Notes: generated from the letters alone by a model not told the origin. Numbered from the stretch's first letter, positions 11,931-20,915 are shown. The stretch is 64,000 nucleotides of DNA from Streptomyces sp. ISL-98 (GCF_018614055.1 NZ_JAGGPB010000001.1:186001-250000), one strand, 5' to 3'. Numbers and translations are program-made.

Positions 11931-12731
11931 TCAGCGGCGCTGCGAGGTTTCGCGGGCCGGCCGCGGGACGCCGACTTCGGCGGGGCGCTGCCAGTCGGGG
12001 CGGCCCGCGACCAGCAGCGGGTCGAACATCACCACGACGCCGGCGAGTACCAGGAACACCACCGGGCCGATCAGCATAGGGGCGAGGAGCATGGTGGACG
12101 GCTGCCCGCCGGAAGGGCCCGTGGATCCGTGCAGGTGGACGCTGAGCGCCGCCATGCCCGTGTAGTGCATGCCGCTGACCGCGAGGCCCATGACGAGGCT
12201 GGCGCCCAGGCTCGGCAGGAAGCCGCGTATCGATACGGCGGCCCAGAGCGCGGTGGTGGCCGCGACGACTGCGATCACCACGGAGAGTGCCACGGTGGGG
12301 GTGTCGTACAGAAGCTGCCCGCGCAGGCGCATTCCGGCCATGCCGAGGTAGTGCATGGACGCGACGCCCAGGCCGGTGATCGTGCCGCCGGTGACCAGGG
12401 CCATCGGGGTGGCCCCGTGGAATCCGACGATGAAGACGCCGATCCCGACCATCACTATGGCGACGCCCAGGCTGGCGAACGTCAGGGTCGTGTCGTAGCT
12501 GACCGGGGTCTCTTTGACCGCGAAGCCCATCATCGCGATGAAGTGCATGGTCCAGATGCCCGAGCCTATGGCTGTCGCACCGAGTGCGAGCCAGGCGGTC
12601 TTCCGGGTGCGCCCGCCCATGAGGGACCTCGCAGTGCAGCGGAGTCCGAGGGCGCCTCCGAGGCACGCCATGAGGTACGCCGCGACGGGGGTGACGAGCC
12701 CGTAACTGAATCCGTCCACAGTGCCCTGCAT
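11931..12731 (-). CDS. MHYT-domain integral membrane sensor protein
   Basis: 266 residues from the ATG at 12731 (MQGTVDGFSYGLVTPVAAY). About seven membrane helices carry three MHYT-type motifs: MHFIAMMGF (residues about 62-70), MHYLGMAGM (about 127-135) and MHYTGMAAL (about 188-196). The Met and His residues are proposed to bind a metal, perhaps copper, and to sense O2, CO or NO. Unlike many bacterial MHYT proteins, no GGDEF, EAL or kinase domain is attached, so any output must come from a partner. It lies 60 bp upstream of uvrB on the same strand. Confidence 0.88.
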   Translation of the reverse strand: MQGTVDGFSYGLVTPVAAYLMACLGGALGLRCTARSLMGGRTRKTAWLALGATAIGSGIWTMHFIAMMGFAVKETPVSYDTTLTFASLGVAIVMVGIGVFIVGFHGATPMALVTGGTITGLGVASMHYLGMAGMRLRGQLLYDTPTVALSVVIAVVAATTALWAAVSIRGFLPSLGASLVMGLAVSGMHYTGMAALSVHLHGSTGPSGGQPSTMLLAPMLIGPVVFLVLAGVVVMFDPLLVAGRPDWQRPAEVGVPRPARETSQRR

Positions 12732-12986
12732 GCGCTGTATGCCCTTCGACCTTGCCCGCTGGGTGTCCGAGCCCGACTGGTGGTACGGAAGCCCTGGTTC
12801 GGGGCGAGAGTAGGCCGAACCGGGTGATCCGCACACGCTTTCTCGGCAAATTATCGACTCGGAGACTGACACGTGACTCCACGCGGGCGGTTTCGTTCAT
12901 TTCGTGGCCATCCTTCGCCTGTCGAAAGTTAGCCGATCACTGTCACTCTCGGAGCGCCTGTGATCACTCAATGCGAGGAGTCCCCT

Positions 12987-13877
12987 GTGTACGCACGCAC
13001 CGTCTCGGCCACGGCCGCCGCGCTCCTGGGCGTCACCGCACTGCTGCTGCCCGGCTCCGCCACCCAGGCCGCCGCTCCCGCGACACCGGCCTGGAGCAAC
13101 GACGGGCCCGCCGTCATCGCCCACCGGGGAGCCTCCGCGTACGCGCCGGAGAACACCCTGGCGGCGATCGATCTGGCCGACCGGATGGGCTTCGCGTGGG
13201 TGGAGAACGACGTTCAGCGGACCAAGGACGGCGAGCTGGTGGTCGTCCACGACGACAGCCTCGCGCGGACCACGAACGTCGAGCAGCTCTTCCCCGGCCG
13301 GTCACCGTGGAAGATCAAGGACTTCACCGCGGCGGAGATCGCCACGCTCGACGCGGGCAGCTGGTTCGGATCCGATTTCGCGGGCGCGCGCGTGCCGACC
13401 CTGAAGCAGTACGTGAACAGGGTCGAGCGCAACCACCAGAAGCTCCTCCTGGAGATCAAGAAGCCCGAGCTCTACCCGGGCATCGAGAAGGACACCCTGC
13501 GCGTGCTCGGCCGGGAGGGCTGGCTGAACCGTCATCACGTCAAGCACAAGCTCGTCATCCAGAGCTTCGGCGCGGACAGCGTGAAGGCCGTCCACGCGCA
13601 GCGGCCCGACATCACGACCGGCTTCCTGGGGACGCCGGCTGTCGCGGACCTGCCGAAATACGCGGCGTTCACCGACCAGATCAACCCCACGCACACGTCC
13701 CTCACGGCCGACTACGTTGCCGCGGTTCACAAGCTGAAGGGCGCGCACGGCAAGCAGCTCAAGGTCAACACGTGGACGGTGAACACCACGGCGGCCGCGG
13801 TGCGCGTGCATGACTTCGGCGTCGACGGGATCATCACCAACAACCCCGACGTCGTACGGGACGCGGTCGGCCGGTAG
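12987..13877 (+). CDS. Secreted glycerophosphodiester phosphodiesterase
   Basis: 296 residues. The GTG at 12987 is chosen because GAGGAG sits 6 nt before it; the earlier in-frame GTG at 12960 lies upstream of that site. The N-terminus is a signal peptide (ARTVSATAAALLGVTALLL, cleavage probably near ATQA). GDPD active-site motifs follow: AHRGASAYAPENT, then ENDVQ (the Glu/Asp metal ligands) and VVHDDSLART, with the barrel closing at DGIITNNPD. It hydrolyses glycerophosphodiesters to glycerol-3-phosphate plus alcohol outside the cell, typically for phosphate or lipid-headgroup scavenging. It diverges from the MHYT gene over a 255-bp gap. Confidence 0.93.
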   Translation: MYARTVSATAAALLGVTALLLPGSATQAAAPATPAWSNDGPAVIAHRGASAYAPENTLAAIDLADRMGFAWVENDVQRTKDGELVVVHDDSLARTTNVEQLFPGRSPWKIKDFTAAEIATLDAGSWFGSDFAGARVPTLKQYVNRVERNHQKLLLEIKKPELYPGIEKDTLRVLGREGWLNRHHVKHKLVIQSFGADSVKAVHAQRPDITTGFLGTPAVADLPKYAAFTDQINPTHTSLTADYVAAVHKLKGAHGKQLKVNTWTVNTTAAAVRVHDFGVDGIITNNPDVVRDAVGR

Positions 13878-13921
13878 CGATCCACGCCCGACTGTCAGTG
13901 CCCGGTCGTACGGTGGTGCGC

Positions 13922-14476
13922 ATGGACAGCGATGGGCAGTTCGTGGAATGGGCCGTCATCGACAGCGGCGGCGCCGGTATCGGGCCGCTGCTGCTCGCCG
14001 CCACCCGTGAGGGCCTGGTGAGCGTGGTCTTCCATGCCGGTCCAGCGGTCCGGGAGAAGGCGCTGGAGCAGCTGCGGACGCGTCTCGGCGCCGAGGTGAC
14101 CGAAGCGCCGGGATCCGTCCGGCTGGCCGAGCCCATACGGCAGTTGGCGGCGTACTTCGCGGGCGAGCTGCGCGACTTCGACCTGCCGCTGGACTGGTCG
14201 CTGACGTCCGGCTTCAACCGGCAGGTGCTGCGCGAGCTGGCAACCGGCGTTCCGTACGGCACGGTCGTCGGGTACGGCGATCTGGCGGGGCGGGTGGGTC
14301 AGCCGGGGGCCGCGCAGGCGGTGGGTGCGGCGATGGGGTCGAACCCGCTGCCCGTGGTGGTGCCCTGCCACCGGGTGGTGGAGAGCGACGGCGGCCTAGG
14401 CGGGTTCGGCGGCGGCCTGGAGACCAAGCGGGCGCTGCTGGCGCTCGAAGGGGTGCTGCCCCAGCCGCTGTTCTGA
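13922..14476 (+). CDS. ogt: Methylated-DNA--[protein]-cysteine S-methyltransferase (O6-alkylguanine repair)
   Basis: 184 residues from the ATG at 13922 (MDSDGQFVEWAVIDS), with GGTGG upstream. The C-terminal domain has the DNA-recognition helix and the active-site box PVVVPCHRVV, whose Cys accepts the alkyl group, followed by the glycine-rich loop GGLGGFGGGLETKRALL. The upstream VPYGTVVGYGDLAGRVG is the conserved helix-turn-helix region. A suicide repair protein for O6-methylguanine. The N-terminal half is short and lacks an Ada-type zinc domain. Confidence 0.93.
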   Translation: MDSDGQFVEWAVIDSGGAGIGPLLLAATREGLVSVVFHAGPAVREKALEQLRTRLGAEVTEAPGSVRLAEPIRQLAAYFAGELRDFDLPLDWSLTSGFNRQVLRELATGVPYGTVVGYGDLAGRVGQPGAAQAVGAAMGSNPLPVVVPCHRVVESDGGLGGFGGGLETKRALLALEGVLPQPLF

Positions 14477-14559
14477 CTCCGCCGGGCTCTCCAAGCTCTG
14501 CCGGGCCTTCCTGAGCTTTCTCAGTTTCGCCCGCCCGTAAGGACTGGCACACTGCGGCG

Positions 14560-15186
14560 GTGACTACCACGCCTGCCGCGCCCCAGCCCGGATCCCACGC
14601 CTTTCTCGCCCGCCTGCCGATCGGCGAGAGCCTGCCGATACCCGACGACTCACTCGTGACCTGGGACATCTTCCCCCTGGAGGGCGAGATGCGGGTCAAG
14701 CCGCTCCAGGCGCCCGTACTGCCCGAGCCGCCGCGCAACGGCGAGGACGGCCCCGAGGGCTGTGAGGTGTGTGACGAGCCGCTGGAAGACGCACTGTGGG
14801 CGGACGAGCAGTGGCGGGTGGACGCGGCGACGGATCCCTCCGGGCTGCCCGCACTCGTGAAGCTCAAGCCGCGCGGTCACTACGACCTGTTCGATCTGCC
14901 TCCCGAGCGGGCCGCGGAGATCGGGCCGATGCTGCAGCGCGTGGAGCGCGCGATCATGTCGCTGGGCGGCGTCGCGCGCGTACACATCAACAAGTGGGGT
15001 GACGGCGGGGCCCACTTGCACTTCTGGCTGCTCGGCCGCCCGGCCGGAATGATGCAGCTGCGCGGCACCGTGCTCTCCATCTGGGACGACCTGCTCCCCA
15101 GCGTCCCCGACGAGGAACGGCATCTGGCGAACCGGCGGATCGCCGCGGCGCTCGCCACCGACGGCGGAAAGGCGTACGCACTGTGA
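14560..15186 (+). CDS. HIT-like (histidine-triad) family protein
   Basis: 208 residues from a GTG start. CEVCDEPLEDALW (residues about 68-80) supplies a CxxC pair and DLPPERAAEIGPML the HIT helix. The nucleotide-binding histidines are in GGAHLHFWLLGRP (about 149-161), a variant of HxHxH. HIT proteins are nucleotide hydrolases or transferases; the substrate here is unknown. CACACT lies 6 nt before the GTG and no ribosome site is seen, suggesting a leaderless transcript. The stop overlaps the start of the next gene by 4 bp (GTGA), so the MFS gene is translationally coupled. Confidence 0.75.
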   Translation: MTTTPAAPQPGSHAFLARLPIGESLPIPDDSLVTWDIFPLEGEMRVKPLQAPVLPEPPRNGEDGPEGCEVCDEPLEDALWADEQWRVDAATDPSGLPALVKLKPRGHYDLFDLPPERAAEIGPMLQRVERAIMSLGGVARVHINKWGDGGAHLHFWLLGRPAGMMQLRGTVLSIWDDLLPSVPDEERHLANRRIAAALATDGGKAYAL

Positions 15187-16541
15187 CCACGACCGGCAAG
15201 GCCACCGGCAAGGCGAGCAGCACGGCAAGCGCGGCAGCGGCCCCGCCCGGTCCGGAAGCGCTGCGGACACTTCAGCGGCGTACGTCGGCCGTGCTCGTCG
15301 TGAGCCAGATCCTGGGCGGCCTCGGCGTCCCCATCGGCATCGCCCTCGCCCCCGTACTGGCGACCGAGGTCAGCGGCACCGAGGCACTTTCGGGACTCGC
15401 CCCGACGGCGTCCGTCGCCGGTACGGCCCTGCTGTCGATCCCGCTGGCGGCCCTGATGACCTCGCGCGGCCGCCGCCCGGGGCTTGTCCTGGCCTATCTG
15501 ATCGGGGCACTCGGCGCGGGACTTGTGGTCCTTGCCGCCGTCATGGAGAACTTCCCGCTGCTGCTGCTCGGCATGGCCGGGTTCGGTGCGGCGTCCTCGG
15601 CCAACCTCCAGGCACGTTTCGCCGCCGCCGATCTGGCCGAGCCGGACCGGCGGGCCCGCGCGATCTCGACGGTCGTATGGGCCACGACGATCGGCGCCGT
15701 CCTCGGCCCCAACATCGCGGCGCCCGCGGGCCGCGGCTTCGCCGGGACCTCCATACCCGTGACGGCGGGCCCGTTCGTGTGGGCCGCCGGAATCTTCCTC
15801 GTCACCGGACTCGTGGTCGCCGTCCTGTTGCGCCCCGACCCGCTCCTCACCGCCCGAGCCCTGGCACCGCAGGAATCACAGTCGGCACAGAGCCGCTCGC
15901 TGCGCGCCGGCATCGAGGCGGTCGCCGCCTCGTCGCGGGCCAGGCTCGCCCTTGTGACGGTGGCCGTCAGCCATACCGTGATGGTTTCGATCATGGTGAT
16001 GACCCCGGTCGACCTGGGCCACCACGGCGCCGATCTCGAACTGGTCGGCCTCGTCATCAGCGGTCACATCGCCGGCATGTACGCGTTCTCGCCGGTCATG
16101 GGCTGGTTGTCCGACCGCATCGGCCGCCTCGCGGTCATCGGCCTCGCGGCCGGCCTGCTCTGCTTCGCCGCCCTGCTGGCCGGCACGGCGGGCCCGAGCC
16201 ATGCCCAGACCGCCGCAGGCCTCTTCGTCCTCGGCCTCGGCTGGTCGGCGGGTCTCGTCTCGGGCTCCGCCCTGCTCACCGACTCGGTGCCGCAGCCCGC
16301 CCGTGCCGCCGTCCAGGGCCTGTCCGACTTGACCATGAACACGGCGGCGGGCATCGGCGGTGCGGCCGCCGGCCTGATCGTCTCGCAGGCGAGCTACGGC
16401 TGGCTCAACGCGATCGGCGCCTGCCTGCTGCTGCCGATGGCCGCGCTCGCCCTGCTCGCCACCCGTCGCCCCGCGGAGTCTGCGGAGTCTGCCGAGTCTG
16501 CCGAGTCTGCCGAGTCTGCCGAGTCTGCCGCTAAAGGCTGA
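15183..16541 (+). CDS. MFS transporter (drug/metabolite exporter type)
   Basis: 452 residues, GTG start inside the preceding stop (GTGA overlap). About 12 hydrophobic segments with MFS loops: MTSRGRRPG after helix 2 and GWLSDRIGRLAVIG at the start of the second half. The N-terminal cytoplasmic stretch is Thr/Ser/Ala-rich. The C-terminus ends in six Ala-Glu-Ser triplets encoded by a perfect 9-bp tandem repeat (listed separately), beyond the last helix. Substrate unknown. Its final 11 bp overlap the convergent cupin gene. Confidence 0.9.
   Translation: MTTTGKATGKASSTASAAAAPPGPEALRTLQRRTSAVLVVSQILGGLGVPIGIALAPVLATEVSGTEALSGLAPTASVAGTALLSIPLAALMTSRGRRPGLVLAYLIGALGAGLVVLAAVMENFPLLLLGMAGFGAASSANLQARFAAADLAEPDRRARAISTVVWATTIGAVLGPNIAAPAGRGFAGTSIPVTAGPFVWAAGIFLVTGLVVAVLLRPDPLLTARALAPQESQSAQSRSLRAGIEAVAASSRARLALVTVAVSHTVMVSIMVMTPVDLGHHGADLELVGLVISGHIAGMYAFSPVMGWLSDRIGRLAVIGLAAGLLCFAALLAGTAGPSHAQTAAGLFVLGLGWSAGLVSGSALLTDSVPQPARAAVQGLSDLTMNTAAGIGGAAAGLIVSQASYGWLNAIGACLLLPMAALALLATRRPAESAESAESAESAESAESAAKG
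16473..16526. repeat. 9-bp tandem repeat, six copies, in the MFS gene 3' end
   Basis: Six copies of GC(G/C)GAGTCT, in frame, encode (Ala-Glu-Ser)6. The unit is a multiple of three, so copy-number change would alter only the length of the C-terminal tail, not the frame. Confidence 0.95.
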
Positions 16542-16893
16542 TGTGGTAGGCCTTGCGCAGCGTCTCGTGCACGGTCCAGGTCGTACGGTCCCCCTCGCGC
16601 AGCACACACGCGTCACCGGGCCCGATTTCCAGGGTGTCGCCGCCGTCGACCTCGACGGTGGCGCGTCCGCTGACCACCACGAAGAGCTCGTTGGCCTCGG
16701 TGTCGGTGACCACACCGGGCGTGATCTGCCAGATTCCGCGCAGCTGCTTGCCGTCGGGCGACTCCCACAGCACCTTGCCCGTCACCACCGGTTCGCCGGA
16801 GACGATCTGCTCCGGATCGACCGGCTCCGGCTCCAGCTCGGCGTCCGGAATGTGCACGGCAAAGGAAGCGGGAACTTGATCAGTTGTCGTCAT
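16531..16893 (-). CDS. Small cupin-domain protein
   Basis: 120 residues, ATG start (MTTTDQVPASFAVHIPDAEL). A single cupin barrel of the EutQ/DUF861 type: GIWQITPGVVTDTEANELFVVV, GRATVEVDGGDTLEIGPGDACVLREGDRTTW (each a partial quotation of the two cupin motifs). The usual metal-binding histidines are mostly missing (Glu at ANELF, Thr/Asp elsewhere), so it may bind a small molecule rather than catalyse. It converges on and overlaps the MFS gene by 11 bp. Confidence 0.82.
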   Translation of the reverse strand: MTTTDQVPASFAVHIPDAELEPEPVDPEQIVSGEPVVTGKVLWESPDGKQLRGIWQITPGVVTDTEANELFVVVSGRATVEVDGGDTLEIGPGDACVLREGDRTTWTVHETLRKAYHISL

Positions 16894-17032
16894 GGCGCGT
16901 CACCCTAGCCGGGAGTCCGACGGCCGCGCGTACCGCCCCTCGCCTGGGAGAAAGCCCGTTGTCAGTGGTGGCCTCTACTTTGGGATCAGTGGAGATCGGC
17001 CACCTCGGCCGGTCCTTGGGGAGGGGTGTGCC

Positions 17033-18472
17033 ATGTCGCGAGAGACCACGTATCTGGAGCTGTCCCAGGAAGATGGCGGCGCGCACAAGTTCTACGAGGT
17101 GACCGTCGACGGTACGACAGTTGCCGTGCGATACGGGCGGATCGGCGCGGACGGACAGCGGCAGACATCGACCTTCCCGAGCATCGAGAAGGCGAAGGCC
17201 GCGGCTGCGAAGAAGGTCGGCGAGAAGGTCCGCAAGGGGTACGCGACGGCGGTACAGGGGCAGCGCCCGGCCCGCTCGGTGACACGGCGTCAGGTGACAT
17301 CGGCGCCCTCGACGGCACGCGCGACGGCTCCGGTGCTGTGGCGCTTCCGTACGGGCGCGACGGCTCTGGGCATCCACATCGAGGAGGACCGCTGCTGGGT
17401 GGGCAATCAGCGCGGAGATGTCTACACGCTGGGTCACGACGGTGAGGTGCTGGCCAGGTATCAGCTGCCGGATGGCGTGAAGTGCCTGGTCGCGGACGAC
17501 TTCTGGATCTACGCGGGCTGTGACGACGGCCGGGTGTACGACCTGTCGTCCAAGCTGCCGTTCGCGGCGTACGAGATCGCGGAGGACGTCGACATCTTCT
17601 GGCTGGACATCCACGAGGGCGTGCTGAATGTCGCGGACCGCAGTGGCGGGCTGACCGTGATCGACCACGAGGACGAGTTCCAGTGGTCGCGCCGCTCGAC
17701 CGGTGGCAGTGCCTGGATGGTGCGGGCGGACGAGGACGCGGTCTACCACGGTCACACGCGCGGTGTGACGGCCTACGCGACCGACGGCAGCGGGGAGTTG
17801 TGGCACACCGCAACGACGGGGAATGTCCTGTTCGGCTGGCAGGAGGACACCGCCGTGTACGCGGGCACCGGCAGGCGCGTCGTCGAGCGGCTGAACAAGA
17901 GGTCCGGCCGTATCGAGGCGACGTACCGGTGCGACGCCTCGGTGTACTCCTGCGCCACTTCGCCCGGCGGCCGCTACGTCTTCGCGGGCGACTCGTCCTC
18001 GTCGGTGTACTGCTTCGACGCGGACGGCACCCGGCTGTGGAAGCTCGGCACGGGCGGCGGCTCGGCCCTGTCCATGCAGTACCGCGGCGAGAAGCTGTAC
18101 ATCGTCACCACCGACGGCTCACTGGCCTGCATCGACGCGAGCGAGGCGGCAATCTCGGCCGCCCAGTCCGGCTCGGTGCCGGTCGCCCTGGACATCAAGC
18201 AGGCCGCGGCACTGCCCACTTACGTGCCGACGGCAACGGTCGCCACGGTCAGCGCCATGCCTGCCCCTGGGGCTGGTGTAGTCGTCGAGTGCATCCAGGA
18301 GGCGGGCGGCCGACTGCGAGTCCACGTGGTGTCGGAAGGCTATGAGCCGTCCTGGAACGTCCAGTTCCCGCGTGCCATCCGGCAAGCAGGCGCCCGCTAT
18401 GTCGTGGACGCTCTGCACACGTCGCAAGGTGGCTTCTACCGGGTGCGTGGCGAGATAAAGCGCCTGGTCTAG
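17033..18472 (+). CDS. WGR-domain / beta-propeller protein
   Basis: 479 residues from the ATG at 17033, which has GGGGAGGGG just upstream; longer in-frame starts have none. Residues about 1-75 are a WGR domain (YLELSQEDGGAHKFYEVTVD, then VRYGRIGADGQRQTSTF), the module that in PARPs and MolR-like proteins contacts nucleic acid. Residues about 100-400 are repeated PQQ-like blades (VGNQRGDVYTLGHDGEVLARY, GCDDGRVYDLSSKLPF, GHTRGVTAYATDGSGELWH, GDSSSSVYCFDADGTRLWK). There is no signal peptide, so it is cytoplasmic. Function unknown; the architecture suggests a DNA- or RNA-associated scaffold. Confidence 0.85.
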   Translation: MSRETTYLELSQEDGGAHKFYEVTVDGTTVAVRYGRIGADGQRQTSTFPSIEKAKAAAAKKVGEKVRKGYATAVQGQRPARSVTRRQVTSAPSTARATAPVLWRFRTGATALGIHIEEDRCWVGNQRGDVYTLGHDGEVLARYQLPDGVKCLVADDFWIYAGCDDGRVYDLSSKLPFAAYEIAEDVDIFWLDIHEGVLNVADRSGGLTVIDHEDEFQWSRRSTGGSAWMVRADEDAVYHGHTRGVTAYATDGSGELWHTATTGNVLFGWQEDTAVYAGTGRRVVERLNKRSGRIEATYRCDASVYSCATSPGGRYVFAGDSSSSVYCFDADGTRLWKLGTGGGSALSMQYRGEKLYIVTTDGSLACIDASEAAISAAQSGSVPVALDIKQAAALPTYVPTATVATVSAMPAPGAGVVVECIQEAGGRLRVHVVSEGYEPSWNVQFPRAIRQAGARYVVDALHTSQGGFYRVRGEIKRLV

Positions 18473-18492
18473 CTCACTCGCCCAGGCTCAGC

Positions 18493-18531
18493 CGTCCGGC
18501 TCACTCGTCCGGCTCACTCGTCCGGCTCAGT
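18493..18531. repeat. 13-bp tandem repeat (3 copies) running into the VOC gene stop
   Basis: CGTCCGGCTCACT occurs at 18493 and 18506, and as CGTCCGGCTCAGT at 18519. The TGA of the minus-strand VOC gene (18527-18529) lies inside the third copy, so the repeat forms the end and 3' flank of that gene. Confidence 0.9.
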
Positions 18532-18952
18532 CCTCATAGTGGCGGGCCTCAATGATGTTCCCGTCGGGATCGCGGAAGTAGAAAGAGCGGGAAGCGGCTC
18601 CGCGGGCCCCGAAGAGCTTGTGGGAGTACGGACTGACGGGGACGCCCCGGTCCTCCAGCCGGCTGCGCAGGGCGTCGAAGGCCGGCTTGTCCATGGCGAG
18701 GCAGACATGGTTGACCGGGTGTCCGGCGCTTCCTTCGGCGCCGGGAGGGGCGTTCATGGACCCGGCCATGGTGAGCGGAGCGAGGTCGAGCAGGGAGCCG
18801 GCGGAGATCCGCACGGAGGGGAAGGACACCTTGCCCTCCGCGAACTCGGCCGTACGCACGCCGGTCAGGCCGACGGCCTGCTCGTAGAACTCCACCGAGG
18901 CGAGGGGGTCGCTCACCCACAGCACAACGTGATCGAGGTGTGTTTCCGTCAT
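18527..18952 (-). CDS. VOC-family (glyoxalase/dioxygenase superfamily) protein
   Basis: 141 residues from the ATG at 18952 (MTETHLDHVVLWVSDPLASVEFYEQA, quoted in part). Two beta-alpha-beta-beta-beta units: HVVLWVSDP with EFYEQAVGL, and HVCLAMD ... FYFRDPDGNIIEARHYE. The ligands His (LDHVV), His (VNHVCL) and Glu (IEARH) are present, so a metal-dependent enzyme is likely, such as a dioxygenase, glyoxalase or thiol transferase. The substrate is not predictable. No convincing ribosome site; it diverges from psuG. Confidence 0.87.
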   Translation of the reverse strand: MTETHLDHVVLWVSDPLASVEFYEQAVGLTGVRTAEFAEGKVSFPSVRISAGSLLDLAPLTMAGSMNAPPGAEGSAGHPVNHVCLAMDKPAFDALRSRLEDRGVPVSPYSHKLFGARGAASRSFYFRDPDGNIIEARHYED

Positions 18953-19041
18953 CCGAACAGGCTGAGGTGCGAGGGCGGCCGGAGACAAGGGACGCGCCGG
19001 GGCACGTTTGCGGACGCGTCCGATGCGCCAGGAATTTGGGC

Positions 19042-19959
19042 ATGCCTGACACCACGCTGCTGCTGTCCGAGGAGGTGCGGGACGCGCTGGAGCGGCGTAG
19101 TCCCGTTGTCGCCCTGGAGTCGACGATCATCGCGCACGGTCTGCCGCGCCCGCGCAACCTGCGCGTCGCGGAGGAGCTTGAGGAGGTGGTACGCACGGGC
19201 GGGGCCGTTCCCGCCACCGTCGCGGTCCTGGACGGCAGGGCGCATATCGGCCTGGACAAGGCGCAGTTGGAGAGCGTCGCGAACGACGACACGGTGCGCA
19301 AGCTCGGCCACCGCGATCTCGCACCGGCCCTGGCGGCGGGCGCTAGCGGCGCCACGACCGTGTCGGCGACGGCGTTCCTGGCCGCCCGGGCCGGCCTGCG
19401 CGTCTTCGCCACGGGTGGGCTCGGCGGCGTACACCGGGAATGGACACAGACGCAGGACGAATCGGCGGACCTGGGGCTGCTCGCGCGGACCCGGATCACG
19501 GTGGTGTGTGCGGGCGTCAAGTCGATCCTGGACGTTCCGGCGACGTTGCAGCGACTGGAGACCCTCGGTGTCGGCATCCTCGGGTACGGCACGGAGCACT
19601 TCCCGGGCTTCTATCTGAGCAGCTCGGGCGAGCCGGTCGACTGGACAGTGCGTACGCCCGGCGACGTGGCGGCGGTGATGCGTGCCCAGGACGCGCTCGG
19701 CGGTTCGGAAGCAGCACTGATCGTCGCCAACCCCGTACCGGAATCCGAGCAGCTCGACCCGGCGCTGCACGACCGGGTGCTGGCGGAGGCGCTGGACGAG
19801 TGCGGGAAGCACGACATCGTGGGACAGGCCGTGACGCCGTTCCTGTTGGACTACTTGGCGCGGGGCACCGAGGGGGCGTCTCTGGAGGCCAATTTGGCGG
19901 CGGTGCGGGGGAACGTACGACTGGCGGCGCGGATCGCGGCCGCCTGGGCGGATGTGTGA
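19042..19959 (+). CDS. psuG: Pseudouridine-5'-phosphate glycosidase
   Basis: 305 residues from the ATG at 19042. Family signatures are VVALESTIIAHGLPRPRN (residues about 21-38), VSATAFLAARAGLRVFATGG and GGVHREWTQTQDESADL. Others are VVCAGVKSILDV and the C-terminal GQAVTPFLLDYL. The enzyme cleaves the C-glycosidic bond of pseudouridine 5'-phosphate to uracil and ribose-5-phosphate, recycling modified RNA. The stop overlaps the next gene's GTG by 4 bp, and that gene encodes a PfkB kinase, matching the PsuG-PsuK pathway pair. Confidence 0.95.
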   Translation: MPDTTLLLSEEVRDALERRSPVVALESTIIAHGLPRPRNLRVAEELEEVVRTGGAVPATVAVLDGRAHIGLDKAQLESVANDDTVRKLGHRDLAPALAAGASGATTVSATAFLAARAGLRVFATGGLGGVHREWTQTQDESADLGLLARTRITVVCAGVKSILDVPATLQRLETLGVGILGYGTEHFPGFYLSSSGEPVDWTVRTPGDVAAVMRAQDALGGSEAALIVANPVPESEQLDPALHDRVLAEALDECGKHDIVGQAVTPFLLDYLARGTEGASLEANLAAVRGNVRLAARIAAAWADV

Positions 19960-20915
19960 CTGCGGGGGTCAGCGGGCGCGTGAGCACGAGTGGAGGTGGG
20001 ACGGGCGGTTGGGGTGGGAGTGGGGGCGAAGCGCTGCTGGTGGTCGGTGATGTGGTCACCGATGTCGTGGCCCGGCACCGCGCACCGCTCGCGCCGGGGA
20101 CAGACACAGCGGCCGACATCAGGACACTGCCGGGCGGTGCGGGAGCCAATGTGGCGTGCTGGGCGGCGCACGAGGGGCTGGTGGACGTACGGATCCTGGC
20201 GCGGGTCGGCACGGACTCGGGCGACTGGCACGAGGAGCAGCTCCGGCGTGCCCGCGTGCACGCTCAGGTCGTACGCGACGACGAGGTGCCGACCACCACC
20301 GTCATCTCGCTGGTCGACGCCACCGCCGAGCGCACGTTCCTCACCGGCAGCGGCGCCGCACTGCGCCTCTCGCCCGGGGACTGGTCCCCGTCACTGCTGG
20401 ACGGCGTTGCTCATCTCCACCTGTCGGGGTATCTGTTCTTCGCCGATACGAGCCGGGAGACGGCCCTGATCGCGCTGCGGGCGGCCCGGGAGCGGTCGGT
20501 GACGGTGAGCGTGGATCCGGCGTCCGCTGGGTTCATCGCCGGGATGGGCGTGGGGCGATTCCTGGAGGCGTTGGCGGGGGTGGACGTACTGCTGCCCAAC
20601 ACCGACGAGGCCCGGCTGTTGACCGGGCTGCCGGAAACGGCCGACGCAGCGGCCAAGTTGAGCCGCCAGTTTCCGCTCGTCGCAGCCACCTTGGGCGCCG
20701 GGGGAGCGCTGGTCGCCGCGTCGGGCAGCGTGCGGGCCCGAGTTCCGCCCGCCTCGGCGAGGGCGGTGGATTCGACGGGGGCGGGGGACGCGTTCACGGG
20801 CGCCTTCCTCGCGGCACGCCTCGCCGGAGCGGACGAAGCGCAGGCTGCGGCGGCCGGGTGCCGGGCCGGGGCGCATGCGGTGACGGTGATGGGCGGGAGG
20901 CCACCGTTCCGGTGA
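19956..20915 (+). CDS. PfkB-family carbohydrate kinase, probable pseudouridine kinase
   Basis: 319 residues from the GTG at 19956, which overlaps the psuG stop (GTGA); a second in-frame GTG at 19980 is possible. Ribokinase fold: VVGDVVTDVVARH, LPGGAGANVACWAA, and the C-terminal ATP/anion-hole motif DSTGAGDAFTGAF (residues about 272-284) with the catalytic Asp. Coupling to psuG makes phosphorylation of pseudouridine to its 5'-phosphate the likely step, although the PfkB family is broad and ribokinase-type activity cannot be excluded. The first 25 residues are Gly/Ser-rich and may be mis-called. Confidence 0.85.
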   Translation: MTAGVSGRVSTSGGGTGGWGGSGGEALLVVGDVVTDVVARHRAPLAPGTDTAADIRTLPGGAGANVACWAAHEGLVDVRILARVGTDSGDWHEEQLRRARVHAQVVRDDEVPTTTVISLVDATAERTFLTGSGAALRLSPGDWSPSLLDGVAHLHLSGYLFFADTSRETALIALRAARERSVTVSVDPASAGFIAGMGVGRFLEALAGVDVLLPNTDEARLLTGLPETADAAAKLSRQFPLVAATLGAGGALVAASGSVRARVPPASARAVDSTGAGDAFTGAFLAARLAGADEAQAAAAGCRAGAHAVTVMGGRPPFR

